Below are positions 10,551-23,389 of a DNA stretch of 64,000 nucleotides, piece by piece. This stretch comes from Imbricaverruca yamaguchii (lineage: Eukaryota > Arthropoda > Thecostraca > Neoverrucidae). Location: positions 1-64,000 of the forward strand of contig JAOTOL010001451.1 of NCBI GenBank assembly GCA_034440575.1, read 5' to 3'. Position 1 is the stretch's first letter, and each line of letters opens with the position of its first letter. Below the pieces are notes generated by a model. The model was not told the origin of the DNA, searched no databases, and was given only the letters and a program-made list of their open reading frames with translations. A program made the position numbers and the translations under genes.

Positions 10551-11454
10551 GGTGAGGGAGAGAGAGTGCTGCTGCATACCACAAGTGCGACGTGCAGCAG
10601 CACGTCAGTGACACGCGTGGCGCTTCAGTAACAGGCTGGTGGCTCGTTTGCACTAACCGATAGCTACGAAATTGTTTCGGTGGATGGAAATCGGTGTCGA
10701 TAATTCGGCATAACTGAAACTGCATAACTGGAACGAAATATCCACTATTCATTAACGGTCCCTGCGTAAACAACCCACGTTTTTGGCGTTCAGCAAAGTT
10801 GACTAGAAATGCCCTATGCTTGCTGCTGAGTCTGCCAACAATACAGGGGCTGAGTAGGACGTTCCAACTAGGTTTGGCAGAAAATTACCCCAAATGCTGC
10901 AGTTAGCATCGCTATTTTATTTTTTCGAGGCATCTCAAGTTGACGGCAGTCCCGGCAAACTGTTTTTTTTTTTAGCGAGCTTTTGAAGCAAAATGTTCCC
11001 TGTTGAGGAAGGCCCGTGGCTGAAATATGTACAGATCGAATTTGCACCCATCTCTGTGTTGTAATATGAGCATAAGTTTATTTTATAAGTTTTTCTTACC
11101 CACAATCGCGCTCAACACAGCACTACATCTGATGGAACCAAACGTCGGCATAGCTGTCAGCGCTGAGTCATGAATGCAATTTTGACAATCGCACGCTTCC
11201 TTCAGCGGCACGGCACATTCTGATCCGGCGCAGCAAGAAGCCCGTGTGTCATTTTACGGCCTGCCAAGCCGTGTAGCCGTGCCGTGCCACTGTGCCACCG
11301 TGTCAAAAGGTGCCAACTCTGGCACACAGCCAGGTACGCACGCATGTGCACCCACAGACACGCACACACACACTCTATGGAGCAGCGCACCAACATAGGT
11401 ACGCAATTCACCTACGTGACAGGCGAAAGCACTAGTATAAATCGTGGTCGCAAA
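10551..11454. other. No recognisable gene
   Basis: Contains TCGGTGTCGATAATTCGGCA near 10690, similar to GGCGTCGATAATTCGGCA near 6382, so a short dispersed repeat is likely. Nothing else can be named. Confidence 0.4.
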
Positions 11455-11640
11455 ATAGTGCACAACGCACCACAACGCACCACAACGCACCACAAAAAAC
11501 CACAAAACATCACAACACACCACAACACACCTCAACACACCACAACACGACACACAACACACTACAACACACCACAACGCATCACAACACACCACAGCAC
11601 ACCGCAACACGCCACAACGCACCACAACACATCACAATTA
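11455..11640. repeat. CACAACRCAC decamer-like array
   Basis: About 185 bases made of CACAACGCAC, CACAACACAC and similar 10-11 base units on the plus strand. Purine/pyrimidine composition is strongly strand-biased, with almost no G on the plus strand. Confidence 0.85.
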
Positions 11641-12029
11641 ACGACGACGACGGTGGCGAAACAGGTGCGACACCTCCCATCTATTTGGGGATGGCTTGGT
11701 CACCAAGGTTGCTCATTGTTAGCACATGGCTGGTGAGCGTTCCTTGGTAAGAATGGCAAGCAAACTCCTTTGAGACTTCCTTTCCTGTCAGTGGTTTTGC
11801 AGCGCCTACATCCATGGGCTGAATGACAACGAAGCCAGTGTCACGCACGTCAGAGAAGCCCACCCTATCCAACATGACGCACCTGAAAATCAATCTTCCT
11901 TCCTCCCATCATGTTTAATAGGGAGGTAATGTTGGCGAACTGGCTTTAACCACCGAAACCCAGACAAAGCTTTACAACTTGAATCGTGGGAGTTACAGAT
12001 TGTCATGTCAGTAAATGAGGGCGTCTGTA
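11641..12029. other. No recognisable gene
   Basis: Short unique spacer between two tandem arrays, with no convincing open frame. Confidence 0.4.
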
Positions 12030-12895
12030 GGCCGGAAGCTGCAGCCAACGGCACCGGCGGAGCTGTAGGTGGAGCGGGAGGGAGGCTACACCCAACGGCA
12101 TCGGCGGAGCTGTAGGTGGAGTGGGAGGGAGGCCATGCCCAACGGTACCGGCGGAGCTGCAGGTGGAGCGGGAGGGAGGCCACACCCAACGGCACCGGTG
12201 GAGCTGCAGGTGAAGCGGGAGGAGGCCGCACCCAACGGCACCGGCGGAGCTGTAGGTGGAGCGGGAGGCCACACCCATCGGCACCGGCGGGCTGCAGGTG
12301 GAGCGGGAGGCCATACCCATCGGCACCGGCGGAGCTGCAGGTGGAGCGGGAGGGAGGCCACACCCAACGGTACCGGCGGAGGTGTAGGTGGAGCGGAAGG
12401 GAGGCCACACCCAACGGCACCGGCGGAGCTGTAGGTGGAGCGGGAGGGAGGACACACCCATCGGCACCGGGGGAGTTGTAGGTGGAGCGGAAGGGAGGCC
12501 ACACCCAACGGCACCGGCGGAGCTGTAGGTGGAGCGGGAGGGAGGCCACACCCAACGGCACCGGCGGAGCTGTAGGTGGAGCGGGAGGGAGGCCACACCC
12601 AACGGCACCGGCGGAGCTGTAGGTGGAGCGGGAGGCCACACCCAACGGCACCGGCGGAGCTGTAGGTGGAGCGGGAGGCCATACCCAACGGCACCGGCGG
12701 AGCTGTAGGTGGAGCGGGAGGCCATACCCAACGGCACCGGCGGAGCTGTAGGTGGAGCGGGAGGGAGGCCACACCCAACGGTACCGGCGGAGCTGTAGGT
12801 GGAGCGGGAGGCCATACCCAACGGCACCGGCGGAGCTGCAGGTGAAGCGGGAGGGAGGCCATACCCAACGGCACCGGCGGAGCCGTGCCGTTGGG
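12030..12895. repeat. 47/43-bp minisatellite, about 19 copies
   Basis: The unit reads AACGGCACCGGCGGAGCTGT, then AGGTGGAGCGGGAGGGAGGC, then CACACCC. A common variant lacks one GGAG and is 43 bp. The array ends with an abrupt change to unique sequence near 12895. Three overlapping minus-strand frames of 260-294 codons are products of the repeat. Confidence 0.95.
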
Positions 12896-14460
12896 TCGGT
12901 CCGGTCGCCCTGAAATAAATATTTGATTGTAGTTAATTTTTGTATGGAGGAAGACTTTATCGCTCTTTGGACTCGCTCCTATAATTCTGACGGTAGCACA
13001 TTTATTTTCAAACTAAATCTGATTTGAAAGATAGAAACTTTGGAAACTTCTCCACAATTGGCATTTCGTTGACCCATTGCCTGCGATTTCAAATTGATCA
13101 AGTGATTCAGTGTGACCTAGTGATGCAGTGTGATTACAATATTTTACCCTGAAGTATGTCCAATGCTAGTTGACGAAGTACGCAGCCGACGTCTATTTGC
13201 AACGAGAGCTTATATGTGCGTGCCTTAATAGTGTGGCATGGATGTCGAAAGTCATGCATTCCCTCCTTTCTTGAGATTGAGGTAGCTCTAAATCCAGATC
13301 ACGTGCGAAATTTTCATTTCTGAACTCGTTTCACGTTTGGCCTTTGTGGTGCCCTGCGACCATATATGTGTAACTTAAGCAATACAGTTTGGACGTTGTG
13401 TGAGTAATGCAATCGATGGCTATTATCCTTTCCTTCATTGTTGACCTCTTATGGAGTTGTCATGCCAGTTCGTGAACAGGAAATGTAAGGATTTATATTC
13501 CAGCAACTACCGGTTAACTGAATGACTCCTCTTTCTTTGTCACATCATTCCTGCCTCTTGCGTGCACTCTGCATAGTTCTTGTCCATATACGTATTCTGT
13601 GGTTGCGTTATAAGTTACATGGCCGTGGTAGATTTTAGCGACTACACCTTCACATAATGTGCAGTCGATCTCTCAGACTTTCCTTCTAAGCGATACAAGT
13701 ATCGGACTACCTTGGCGCCACAAATATCAAAGACATTGATTTTAACTTTGTTTCTGGCTGGCAGTGCAAGCGCCACGTTATACAGGCCAAGTCACATGCA
13801 GGCGAAAACATATTGCTCCATCATCACAGATGGGCTCCATTCCACTCGCTTCAACAACGCAAGAAATATAAAAGTTGTTGGAGGATGAGAGCTGACTAAT
13901 ACGCTGCAGAGGAAGTTTCAGCACAACATCTAGGCATGACAATTGCATTCAGTTGGAATAATATGATACCGCCCAATATCATCGAGCCTGTGAAAACATT
14001 GCAAAACATCATTCTCCATCGAACAGAAAATTCTTGCCAGGTTTGGGGTATGAGATCTGAACCGAAAGTTATTCGGTCCATGCCATCTTGGCTTGCTCTG
14101 GTTTGCTAGTTTCCGGATCAATTGAACCTGGCCACATAAACATTATTTTTGCATTCACACGCGCGCGCGCACACATATATATATATATATTCATTTATTT
14201 ATTTATTTATATATCATTAACGATCAGGATTGATATAAAATGGTATGCAATGCTATTATTGTTTTATTGTTTTTCTCTCACGTGTTTTGCCGTTTTTCTC
14301 CAACTATAGCATTATGCAATTCGGTTGTTCATATATTTTTTGCAGCTATTTGGATCACACAAAGTCAGTTCATACTACTAATTCCGATCAATTTTATAAT
14401 GAAAGTTTGATCGGACCTTTGCCTTTATTTCGTTCTGCGGATCGTCACCTTGACGAACAC
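12896..14460. other. No recognisable gene
   Basis: AT-richer unique-looking sequence, with a short CG/CA/TA alternating tract at 14158-14192. No coding or repeat signal beyond that. Confidence 0.45.
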
Positions 14461-14659
14461 CAGGGCTGATCCAGGAATTGTCATTTGGGCACTTGGCTGG
14501 GGGGGGTGACACTACGAAATTACCTGGATATCTTGCTGAAAAAAAAATTGAAGGGGTGCACTCGAGCCTTCCCTGAGGGCTTCCTTTCCAGGCCGGAGAG
14601 GCCAACCCTTCAAAGGGTGGGGGCATGCCCTCAGTGCCCCTCCCTTGTATCAGCCCCTG
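14461..14659 (+). mobile_element. hAT-like MITE, about 200 bp
   Basis: The left end CAGGGCTGATCCAGG and the right end CCTTGTATCAGCCCCTG are imperfect inverted repeats starting with CAGGG, the usual start of hAT termini. G-runs at the left and GGGGGCATGCCC near the right form an internal C/G-rich structure. The flanking 8-mers (ACGAACAC and CCCAACAT) match at only 5 of 8 positions, so the target duplication is not secure. No coding capacity. Confidence 0.6.
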
Positions 14660-15214
14660 CCCAACATGTCATGGACTTCTCAAAGTTTATCGGAACGTTG
14701 TCCGTGTCATTGTCTCTTCAATGGCCTCTCAATAAAATGGCAATGGAAATGGCAATGGCTGTGGGATGGCAATTGCATTGACAATAACAACACAGGTAGC
14801 AATTCACGTAGCATGTGAATGAGTGCGTATGATACCGGTGGTAGTAATGCACCATAATACCAGTATCATGCCAATTCCATTACATTGTACTTGAATTGAA
14901 AGGAAATTAGAATAGCATCGGAATGGAATTCGAATGGAGTTGGAATTAAATTAGAATGCACCTCGAATGTAATTCGAATGCAGCCTTAAAGGAATACGAA
15001 TGGCAGACGTATGTAATTTGAATGTATTCGAAAGTATATTTGAACATCATGAACATACAACGGATATATAGTGCAATTAACTTGAAATGAAATGATTGCT
15101 GATATGGTATCTAAAGAGACGCAACATATAGTTAACTATTCATTCTTGGCCAATTTTCCCTGGAAAACTGTGTTATTTTTAGTATCCTTCACCAAAAGCA
15201 TCATCATTTCATAG
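14660..15214. repeat. Degenerate GAATG/GGAAT-rich sequence
   Basis: Between about 14720 and 15050 the motifs AATGGCAATGG, GGAATGGAATTCGAATGG and CGAATGTAATTCGAATG recur at irregular 10-12 base spacing. It looks like an old simple repeat that has lost its regularity. Confidence 0.5.
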
Positions 15215-15345
15215 CAGATAGGCGGAATGTTGGAACCGAACCCCGTGTACTGTCGGTAGCCCGTGACAAATCCCGGCGTGAGCCCAACTAATGGGCTAAG
15301 AACGGCCAATCAACCGACATGGCCTCATGCTACGGGGTCTTATGA
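15215..15345 (-). mobile_element. Possible second tRNA-derived SINE
   Basis: On the minus strand GGGGTTCGGTTCC (B-box-like, around 15232-15245) lies downstream of TAGCCCATTAGTTGGGCT (A-box-like, around 15280-15298). The spacing is within the range seen in tRNA-related promoters. I see no clear target duplication and no second copy in the window, so this stays tentative. Confidence 0.35.
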
Positions 15346-16999
15346 TATGAACATATGTGGTGATGATCATGTGTTATGCATCATATCACTCATGCTCATT
15401 CTGCATCATAATTTCTCAAATTTTTCAAGTTCATGTTCTTAAACTTTGTTATGCTTTATTTTATTTTGTGGTGCATCAACGGTCCATTTGATAGATACAC
15501 GTATGCATGACACTGTGGCATGACAGCCAAAGTAAATTTGGGTGTCATTATTGAACACGATGTGCATAAAGTACAATGGTTGGCATTATACAATGTATTA
15601 AAAGCAATTTCCAGGCCATTGCATTGTTAAGACATGGTTTCAGGCGCTTCACCAGTTTTCAACACCTTAGCTGCATTCTGCCAGTGTAGCACATCTCAGG
15701 CAGGGGGAATATGCACGTAGCTGTGTAACTGGCAGCGCCGTGCGTTACATAGCGAAGTGAGATTGCGATTGGCGTGGTTGTCAACTCATGATCATACGAA
15801 GTTCTAATGATGACGGTGATGAAAAAAGGACATTGACGAAGAAAGTGACTTAGTGGTTACCGCCTGCTATTTGATAGGTGTTTTTAATAGGTGAGGAATT
15901 TTAGAAGTTCGTTAATTTTCCGGCAGCTTAGCCTTGTCTACAACAAACAAACTGACGAACAAAAACAAAATCAGCTTCAACTGTATATCAAGCTCCTCAT
16001 GAGTAGATACGCATCATAGTAGGTAGGTACGATTTTTACCACAGCGCCTCCCATTTTTCCTTGCGAGAATACAGCTCTCCACACGCCTTATTAAAATATG
16101 CGTAACTTGTACCTGTCCTACCAATGCTCGACATATATTTACCCACAATTTACGCTGGGCTAAGAATATATGTGGAGCGGGTGCCAACTAAAGCGGGTGC
16201 CAATTAAGCGGGTGCCAACTAAGGATATTGTGTACCACCGGTGGTGAAAGCAAGGAGTCGCCTGGAGCAGCTTAATATTGAGCTATTGCACACACAATCG
16301 CATTCTATGTCGTTGCATGGCTGCGGTGTTAAACACATCATCTTACACTGTCTAACGGACATTGCTCATACTACACTTAAAATGTAAGCCGTACTTCCTA
16401 CAGCTATTTCGATCATATGCGTTTTGTTCCGGTTCATAAATGAGCTGCGTTTGTTGCTATGTTGCTATGCTGTAGGTTACGGGACTAGTGTTTTTTTCCG
16501 CCTAGGTTAGGTGTATTGCAGACAAACAATACGGCCGGGCAATGCGTGAATGGAACGACATCAATTCGGTAAGTGAACGTCAAATGAATGTCGAGCAAAA
16601 CGCCAAGTGAATGTCTGCGCCATTCACATGACGTTTTGTTAGTTTGTCGCGATCGTGCCTCAGTCTAAGTCGGTGAAGTGCTGGCTGCTATTTCTCTTTT
16701 GAGCAAGGTGTGGTGTGCTAAATGTAAATTAGGAAGCACTGTCAAATACTGCCACCAGAGTAGCATGTCTCTGATGTGAGGCATGTATGGTACAATATTG
16801 ACTTTGTACCCACGTTAATTTGCTTTTAGCTTGAACTAGTTGTGGGACTACCACAACTAATGACTGTCGTCGTATGGAGATGGACAATACCCCTGCAAAA
16901 CTCGGCCGATCGACTAACGTTCCGAAGTTACTGCTCTGCAGTGTCGCACCAACGCACACCCGCTGACTGGGCCGACATCGGCGTCAGCTGGCGCGCCAG
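15346..16999. other. No recognisable gene; one 16-bp triplet repeat
   Basis: Mostly unique sequence. At 16177-16222 the phrase GCGGGTGCCAACTAAA occurs three times in a row with small changes. CGCCTAGGTTAGGTG at about 16500 is a short telomere-like motif. Confidence 0.4.
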
Positions 17000-17945
17000 C
17001 GTGCTGTACCAGGTGACCGAGCGACAGCGGCAGCGTGCTGTACCAGGTGACGGAGCGACAGCGGCAGCGTGCTGTACCAGGTGACCGAGCGACAGCGGCA
17101 GCGTGCTGTGCCAGGTGACGGAGCGACAGCGGCAGCGTGCTGTGCCAGGTGACGGAGCGACAGCGGCAGCGTGCTGTACCAGGTGACGGAGCGACAGCGG
17201 CAGCGTGCTGTGCCAGGTGACCGAGCGACAGCGGCAGCGTGCTGTGCCAGGTGACGGAGCGACAGCGGCAGCGTGCTGTGCCAGGTGACGGAGCGACAGC
17301 GGCAGCGTGCTGTACCAGGTGACCGAGCGACAGCGGCAGCGTGCTGTGCCAGGTGACGGAGCGACAGCGGCAGCGCGCTGTACCTGGTCACCGAGCGACA
17401 GCGGCAGCGCGCTGTGCCAGGTGACGGAGCGACAGCGGCAGCGCGCTGTACCTGGTCACCGAGCGACAGCGGCAGCGTGGTGTACCAGGTGACGGAGCGA
17501 CAGCGGCAGCGTGCTGTGCCAGGTGACGGAGCGACAGCGGCAGCGTGGTGTACCAGGTGACGGAGCGACAGCGGCAGCGTGCTGTACTAGGTGACGGAGC
17601 GACAGCGGCAGCGTGCTGTATCAGGTGACAGAGCGACAGCGGCAGCGTGCTGTACCAGGTGACCGAGCAACAGCGACAGCGTGCTGTGCCAGGTGACGGG
17701 CGACAGCGGAGCGTGCTGTGCCAGTGACGGAGGACAGCGGCAGCTCTGCCAGGTGATTGAGCGACAGCGGCAGCGTGCTGTGCCAGGTGACGGAGCGACA
17801 GCGGCAGCGTGCTGTGCCAGGCGATTGAGCGACAGCGGCAGCGTGCTGTGCCAGGTGACGGAGCGACAGCGGCAGCGTGCTGTGCCAGGCGATTGAGCGA
17901 CAGCGGCAGCGTGCTGTGCCAGGTGACTGATCGACAGCGGCAGCA
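17000..17945. repeat. 34-bp minisatellite, about 27 copies
   Basis: The unit is GTGCTGTGCCAGGTGACGGA followed by GCGACAGCGGCAGC. Variants TACCAGGTGACC, TACCTGGTCACC and GCCAGGCGATTG are grouped rather than random. Copies near 17690-17755 carry small deletions. It contains GGTGAC/GGTCACC palindromic stretches. The long frames on both strands (up to 198 codons) come from the repeat. Confidence 0.95.
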
Positions 17946-18599
17946 CCGCCCTCCCATCTCAGTGCCGGACCGCGGCTGGTACAAGTCGGTGTCCTGTCCT
18001 GCGTGGCGCTAGTATGTCGGCTTCACAGTCGTGCTGTCGGCGACCAGGTCAGCTGGCTCACCACAACGACGCACCTAGAGTGTCAGGCAGAGGGTGTGGC
18101 ACCAGACCAAACACTTGGTCGACAATCACCTCAGTGACACGAGAGGTTCCAACTTGCTGTGCCAATATATGACCTTAGTATAATATTTTCTTAACTGGAA
18201 GAAGGTTTGTTTCTGTACCGTTGCCATATACTGAGCTGCAGCGAAGGGTGTGCGAGTGAACCGGGGCGCTGACGACCATGGAAGCTACGCGCGAGCCAGA
18301 TGGTTTCGAAGTCGAGCCAGGCCAGTTAGAAAAGTGACATATAACGGCCAAGACGCGTGCGTTCCAGTTGAGATACGGGCAAGAAATGACGTCAAGATTA
18401 GACGATATGCTTTGATGAGATATATAGTCTCAGCCATCTGCAACAGGAAAATAACAGCTTTTGTGATACGAGCGGCAGCAAGCTCACGACTGCACGACGC
18501 CAGGAGGGAAATGACGTTGGATGTCTGGAGTGAGATAAAGTGTAGATAGCAACAATGTAAGACGCAATTCGAGGAATAGGAGCTGCACAGCGGGGACAA
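17946..18599. other. No recognisable gene
   Basis: A 99-codon plus-strand frame (18250-18549) and overlapping minus-strand frames are open, without a known domain. Confidence 0.4.
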
Positions 18600-18812
18600 G
18601 AGTTCTGCTATATGGCTCCAGGATAGTCAAGACAAAAATCCGTCTATACGGCTTCAGGGGCTGCGAGGTCAAGAGTCCGGCCATACGGCTCCAGGGCTGT
18701 GATGTCAAGAGTCCGGCTATACGGCTCCAGGGCTGCGAGGTCAAGAATCCGGCTACACCGCTCCAGGGCTGCGCGGGGACAAGAGTCCGCCCATACGGCT
18801 CCAGTGTTGCAG
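18600..18812. repeat. 36-bp minisatellite, about 6 copies
   Basis: The unit is GTCCGGCTATACGGCTCCAG followed by GGCTGCGAGGTCAAGA. The outer copies are more diverged than the central ones, as expected in an ageing array. Confidence 0.9.
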
Positions 18813-20707
18813 GCGTGTAACACGGTATCACAGCGGGCTACACTTAACAACTCACCGTAGCGTGGCGTAACGTAACGTTTCTTGTTAGTGTGTGGAGAGG
18901 TTGTCTTACCGAATCAAAGCAAGCGCAATCATTTCATACATGATAATGTTATATTTCCATAAATTAGGAACAGGGTGTTTAAATGTCAGTTGCGGGCATC
19001 ACACTACATCTCAGTGTCAGGCTAGTATCAATGTCAGGCTAGTCAGGCTAGCATTAATATCAAATTCCGGAACGAGCGCTCACAATTTTGGCATCAGCTC
19101 AATGTAAGTAAACTTGTTTTGGCACACATTGGTTGCACCCTGGGTGAAATTGGGCTCCTCTGATTAATACTGGGCACACAATCGCCACGTTTCAGCGTAT
19201 TGCAGCGAATTATCCCAGTAGCAGATATGCCACGGCGTAATTACGCTATCTCGACTGGCAGCTTTTCCGCTAAGTTAAAACACACACAACCGCTTAACGC
19301 AGCCCCTCATATTATAATGGCATCAGGCCAGCTGCGAGTTGGAGGCACGCAGGCCACGAGGCATGACGTCACAACTGACCAGCGAGAGGCATGACGTAAC
19401 AACTGACCACCGAGAGGCATGACGTCACAACTGACAGCAGCCGGCCCAATCAACGGCCGGCTGGGTATGCAGAAGTGCACGATTCATGATGCTCTGTTTT
19501 TCTCCTGTGATGCATATTATAATCAAAGTACTTCCCAAGGAAATTCAAGAGGCATATATCGAATCTTCAATGGTATATATTGTTTTAAATTGACACGTTT
19601 GGGAACATATTGCGCGGACAGAACAGACACAGACATCCAGTGTTCTTAGCGGATCGAGCGACCAAGTCGGCACGAAATCTGACGTTTTATTTCGAAGCAA
19701 GCTTCATATTTCGGGGTAGCTCGCTTTGCTTAGAACACTTTATGGCGGATATCACGTGTGTCTGAAGCATGTCAGATATTCAGGAAGATTCCCATTGGCA
19801 TAGTGATGCGAAATATATCATACAGACAGCATTGTTCTGGCTCGTTTCTGCGAAGCAACGGGTTGTAGCGTTGAGAAATTGAGCTCGCGTAATCGCTCAC
19901 TTGGAAACGATTGTGCAGTCACATGGAGCAAGGCCAAGCATGGAAGGGTGACATACTTGAATGTCTGAATAACGGCTCTCCTTACGCTTTCATCTCCAAA
20001 TTTGTTTCTCTTTGAACCATTAGGCTTATACGCACGGATATGGCTTATATATTCCTTAAGCATGCAAACATCATCACACATCCTTGCAGGGTTCCATATC
20101 TGGGAAGCAAGAGTGAAATAGAATTTGTTCTCCAATCTATGCCGATCTTAACTTCTCCTTTTTCCGTCGACAACGACCCGGGGCCAAACATGATGCCTCG
20201 CCGATTCAATATTGGCTTCCAAGACGCGCCCGCGAGGCGCCCCTGAGGGGCATCTCCCTCCCTCCTTCCCTTAGTGGTGTGGACTACTTCTGCTTTCCCT
20301 CCTGCTCATTTTATGTGTGCAACTAAATCATGGCCACCTGCAATGCAATACCGATGGCCAGTCTCTCACGAAATGCGTAGGTGTACTGTGTTAGCTTCCC
20401 CACTCCTTAGAAACATTTATGGACGCATGCACTCTCCCACTAATCTCCCTCCCCTCCTCCGCGTACACTGGAAAAGTGACTTATTCCTTGCATAAAACAA
20501 GAATGCGCTAGCACAATGCCAAGACTTCCACACATTCCATATTGAAAAACGACAGGACACGAGTGGTGGCTTGTAGCAGTACTGCATGACATCGTATTCA
20601 GAAGAAAACAAATTCAAATTGCACGAGAGGTATTGGTGGGAAAAAGAAATTTGACCATGTGTGTGATGTATTCCGGTATATGAAATATCTGATGTTGACG
20701 TCCTTTG

Positions 20708-20715
<8 letters not shown>
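18813..20715. other. No gene; a 28-bp three-copy repeat at 19355-19440
   Basis: At 19355-19440 a unit containing GAGGCATGACGTCACAACTG occurs three times; its TGACGTCA core is a perfect palindrome identical to a CREB-type site, though function here is unproven. Short GTCAGGCTAG repeats occur near 19016-19050. The rest shows nothing identifiable. Confidence 0.5.

Positions 20716-20745
<30 letters not shown>
20716..20745. repeat. (TA)n microsatellite
   Basis: About 30 bases of TA. Confidence 0.9.
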
Positions 20746-20747
<2 letters not shown>

Positions 20748-22428
20748 TCTTTGTGTGCGTGTGAGTATGTATGTATGTGGGGGGTATGTGTATGCGTGCG
20801 TCAACGAACACCAAAGCACGAACTTTCCTAGAAACATGTCCACGTCAAACACCACTGTTTAACACGATGCACCGAGACCACAGGCGCCTTGTAACATTGG
20901 GCACAAGGTGCATCGTAGAGGCAGCGGCCATCGCCAATGTTCAAAGAAGCGGCTCACGCAGTTAGGTGCATGTGATCGACTCCTGACGATGCACAATGGC
21001 CATAGACGGGTGTGGAGCGTTGGCCGCAGGTGCCCTGAGCAGTAGTTTTTCTTCTACAGCACTAAAAGTGAGCATTGAAATGTGCACCGTGTGACTGTGA
21101 AATCGAAATCGACTGTGAAACCGATCACTTTTCATGCTGTGAATGAAAAGTGAAACTTTTCAGTAACGCACTGGACTTTATTTACTACTATGTCTTGGAA
21201 ATAACATTGCATTTTTCTGCAATTGTAATATCTTTGGAAACGTCTTATTTGATCCGCCATTGGCTACGTGTCACCTTCGTCATGCAATTACTTGTACTGG
21301 GCTGAATGTGCCATGTTCTGCATTTCTCTGGTCATATTTTTCATGTGACCAGTTCACCTCGTGTTTGTCCCAAATTCGCCACACCCTGCCAACTTTCCGA
21401 TGACAATGCAAGTGATGATGCTCTGAGAAAGCATGTCGCATGTTGCCTATATTCTTCCTCCCCTGGATCCGTCCTTGACATGCTTAGGCTCAAAATAAGC
21501 ATGTCCATCGGAACGCCAGGTAGTATTAGCAATGGGGTTCCGAATGGTACCCACCTGAACAGCAACACAATGAAAATGTGCACATGGGCGTGCTACTCCT
21601 AATATGTCGCAAGAAATTGTGCAGGTGGTTCTTCCCGATATTCGCTCCTGAAGCTGCCTCTGATGTAGTTACGAAGGAAACTGTTGGCACGAAGCGGAAT
21701 CAGTTACCGAGTAACCATGCCACAAATAGTGAAGGAACACTAGATGAAAACCACGGGGTTAAAATCCGCCCTCTACCTTACCGGAATATGGCTAAACACA
21801 AATATTAAAATGGCTGTGAAAAGTACATTACAGAGAACCGAAAAGCCGCAGATTCGCTGAGCCCATAAAAGTGCGGCTTCCCGTCATGTAAGCGAACTTC
21901 CCTACCTTAGTTAGCCATCTGCAAAAAAAAAACCTTGGCGCAGGGAAGGATTTCACTCATGAGGGTTTGTGATCCCGTGCTGAGTACAAACAATATAATC
22001 CAGATAGTAAGTGAGCAGTTAAGAAGTGGCGGCCGTGCTATCAAGGGAAAGCGAAGACAACAATCTTGAGCTTTATCAGCTGATACAACAGCCTGGAGCC
22101 ACTCCTGAAACTAAAGATTGTTCAACATACAGTACGGTGTTGAAGCTCATCGTGCCGTTGCGGTGGTTCGTGGTTAGGTGAGCAATTGAATCAGCTTTCA
22201 GCAGTTCACGCGGAAAGGCCGCTCTCACAGCTGAGCGACCGAGCGTGGACGGGTGATCAAGAGATCAGACGTGCAATTCATCGCGTCGGAGACGTCTCGT
22301 GCCGTTTGACAGCCTACTTCGCCAGCTGTTGACACAGACACAAATAAATCATTGGACTCTCAGTTGGATATTGACCATGGAGAACAAAACATGCCTATCC
22401 GTATTACTCCAAATGTATAATCACCATG

Positions 22429-22433
<5 letters not shown>
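20746..22433. other. No recognisable gene
   Basis: Unique-looking sequence with only short unsupported frames. Confidence 0.4.
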
Positions 22434-22492
<59 letters not shown>

Positions 22493-22590
22493 TAGATACA
22501 TATAAATATATATTTGGATGTATATATATACATATATATATATATATGCATATGTTATGTATCTATCTAAGTATATATGTATATATGCAT
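22434..22590. repeat. (TA)n and TATG-rich microsatellite
   Basis: A pure TA run of about 50 bases is followed by irregular TACATATA/TATGTATA sequence to about 22590. Confidence 0.9.
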
Positions 22591-22937
22591 TGTGATTTTG
22601 TGCCCGTGTGCCTGAAGATAAAACAGTGCGTGCAAGCAGGGCGTGTTAACGTGACGGACCTCCACCACCCAACTTCACAATCGATTTGTGGCAGCCGACT
22701 TAAGTGGCAAGCTGAACGGCATGTCCGGCGGTAAGTGCCCTGCTACTCTTTCTAATGCTGCCGTTGCCTGCTCGGTACTTTGTTCGACGAATAGGCCTAC
22801 TCACCGGACGGTGGTGGCTTAGTATCCTCAGGCGTGTGCACTCGTGATAAGCCCACACGTCCGATCATTCCAATTACCATGTCCAATTTTATTTAGATAC
22901 GTCGGCCACTCCCAGTGCAGAGAGGACGTGATGGATT
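22591..22937. other. No recognisable gene
   Basis: Unique sequence between the TA tract and the Penelope-like fragment, with no identifiable feature. Confidence 0.4.
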
Positions 22938-23001
22938 GAATATTGCATTCATGCCGTTGACCGCTTTATGCGGCCTTGCTATATCTTTTCAGTGCAACCA
23001 G

Positions 23002-23005
<4 letters not shown>
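22938..23005 (-). pseudogene. Penelope-like RT fragment, antisense
   Basis: About 68 bases match, in reverse orientation, the stretch at 24122-24192 that encodes the RT-like segment there; shared blocks include GCCGTTGACCGCTTTATGC, CCTTGCTAT and GTGCAACCAGAT. A TA microsatellite begins exactly where the similarity stops (23006), so the copy was either truncated at, or invaded by, the tract. Confidence 0.55.
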
Positions 23006-23035
<30 letters not shown>

Positions 23036-23165
23036 ACATAATATATATACACATATACACACATTTATACATACACACTACATCACTACATCACATATCT
23101 ACATAGTGATATACACATATCTACATATGTATATATGTATATATATATATATATATATATACATG
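23006..23165. repeat. TA/CATA microsatellite
   Basis: A TA run of about 28 bases, then ACACATA-type alternating sequence, then a second TA run ending near 23162. Confidence 0.85.
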
Positions 23166-23389
23166 GAAATAAATTTTAATATAGATCCCTTCCGTACCTT
23201 ATACCCGGACATCACTGATTGTGTGTCCGCGTGCACGGAAGTGGCTACGTACCAGGGGCCCCGCTAGAGTCGGCCACACTGATGACTGATGGCTGGGTCT
23301 AGCTCCGGGTGTACACCCATTCTCACCTTTCTCGGCACAACTCAGCCGTCGGCACTGTACACAGCAAATACCATGACTAACATTCTTAC

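Noticed and set aside
11890..12874. Minus-strand frames of 262-294 codons, Pro/Leu-rich
   Set aside because: All three overlap in different frames over the 47-bp array; none has a non-repeat domain.
17388..17984. 198-codon minus-strand frame
   Set aside because: Translation of the 34-bp array; the other strand is open as well.
19355..19440. TGACGTCA motifs as a CREB-responsive enhancer
   Set aside because: The motif is part of a three-copy tandem repeat, with no gene nearby to regulate.
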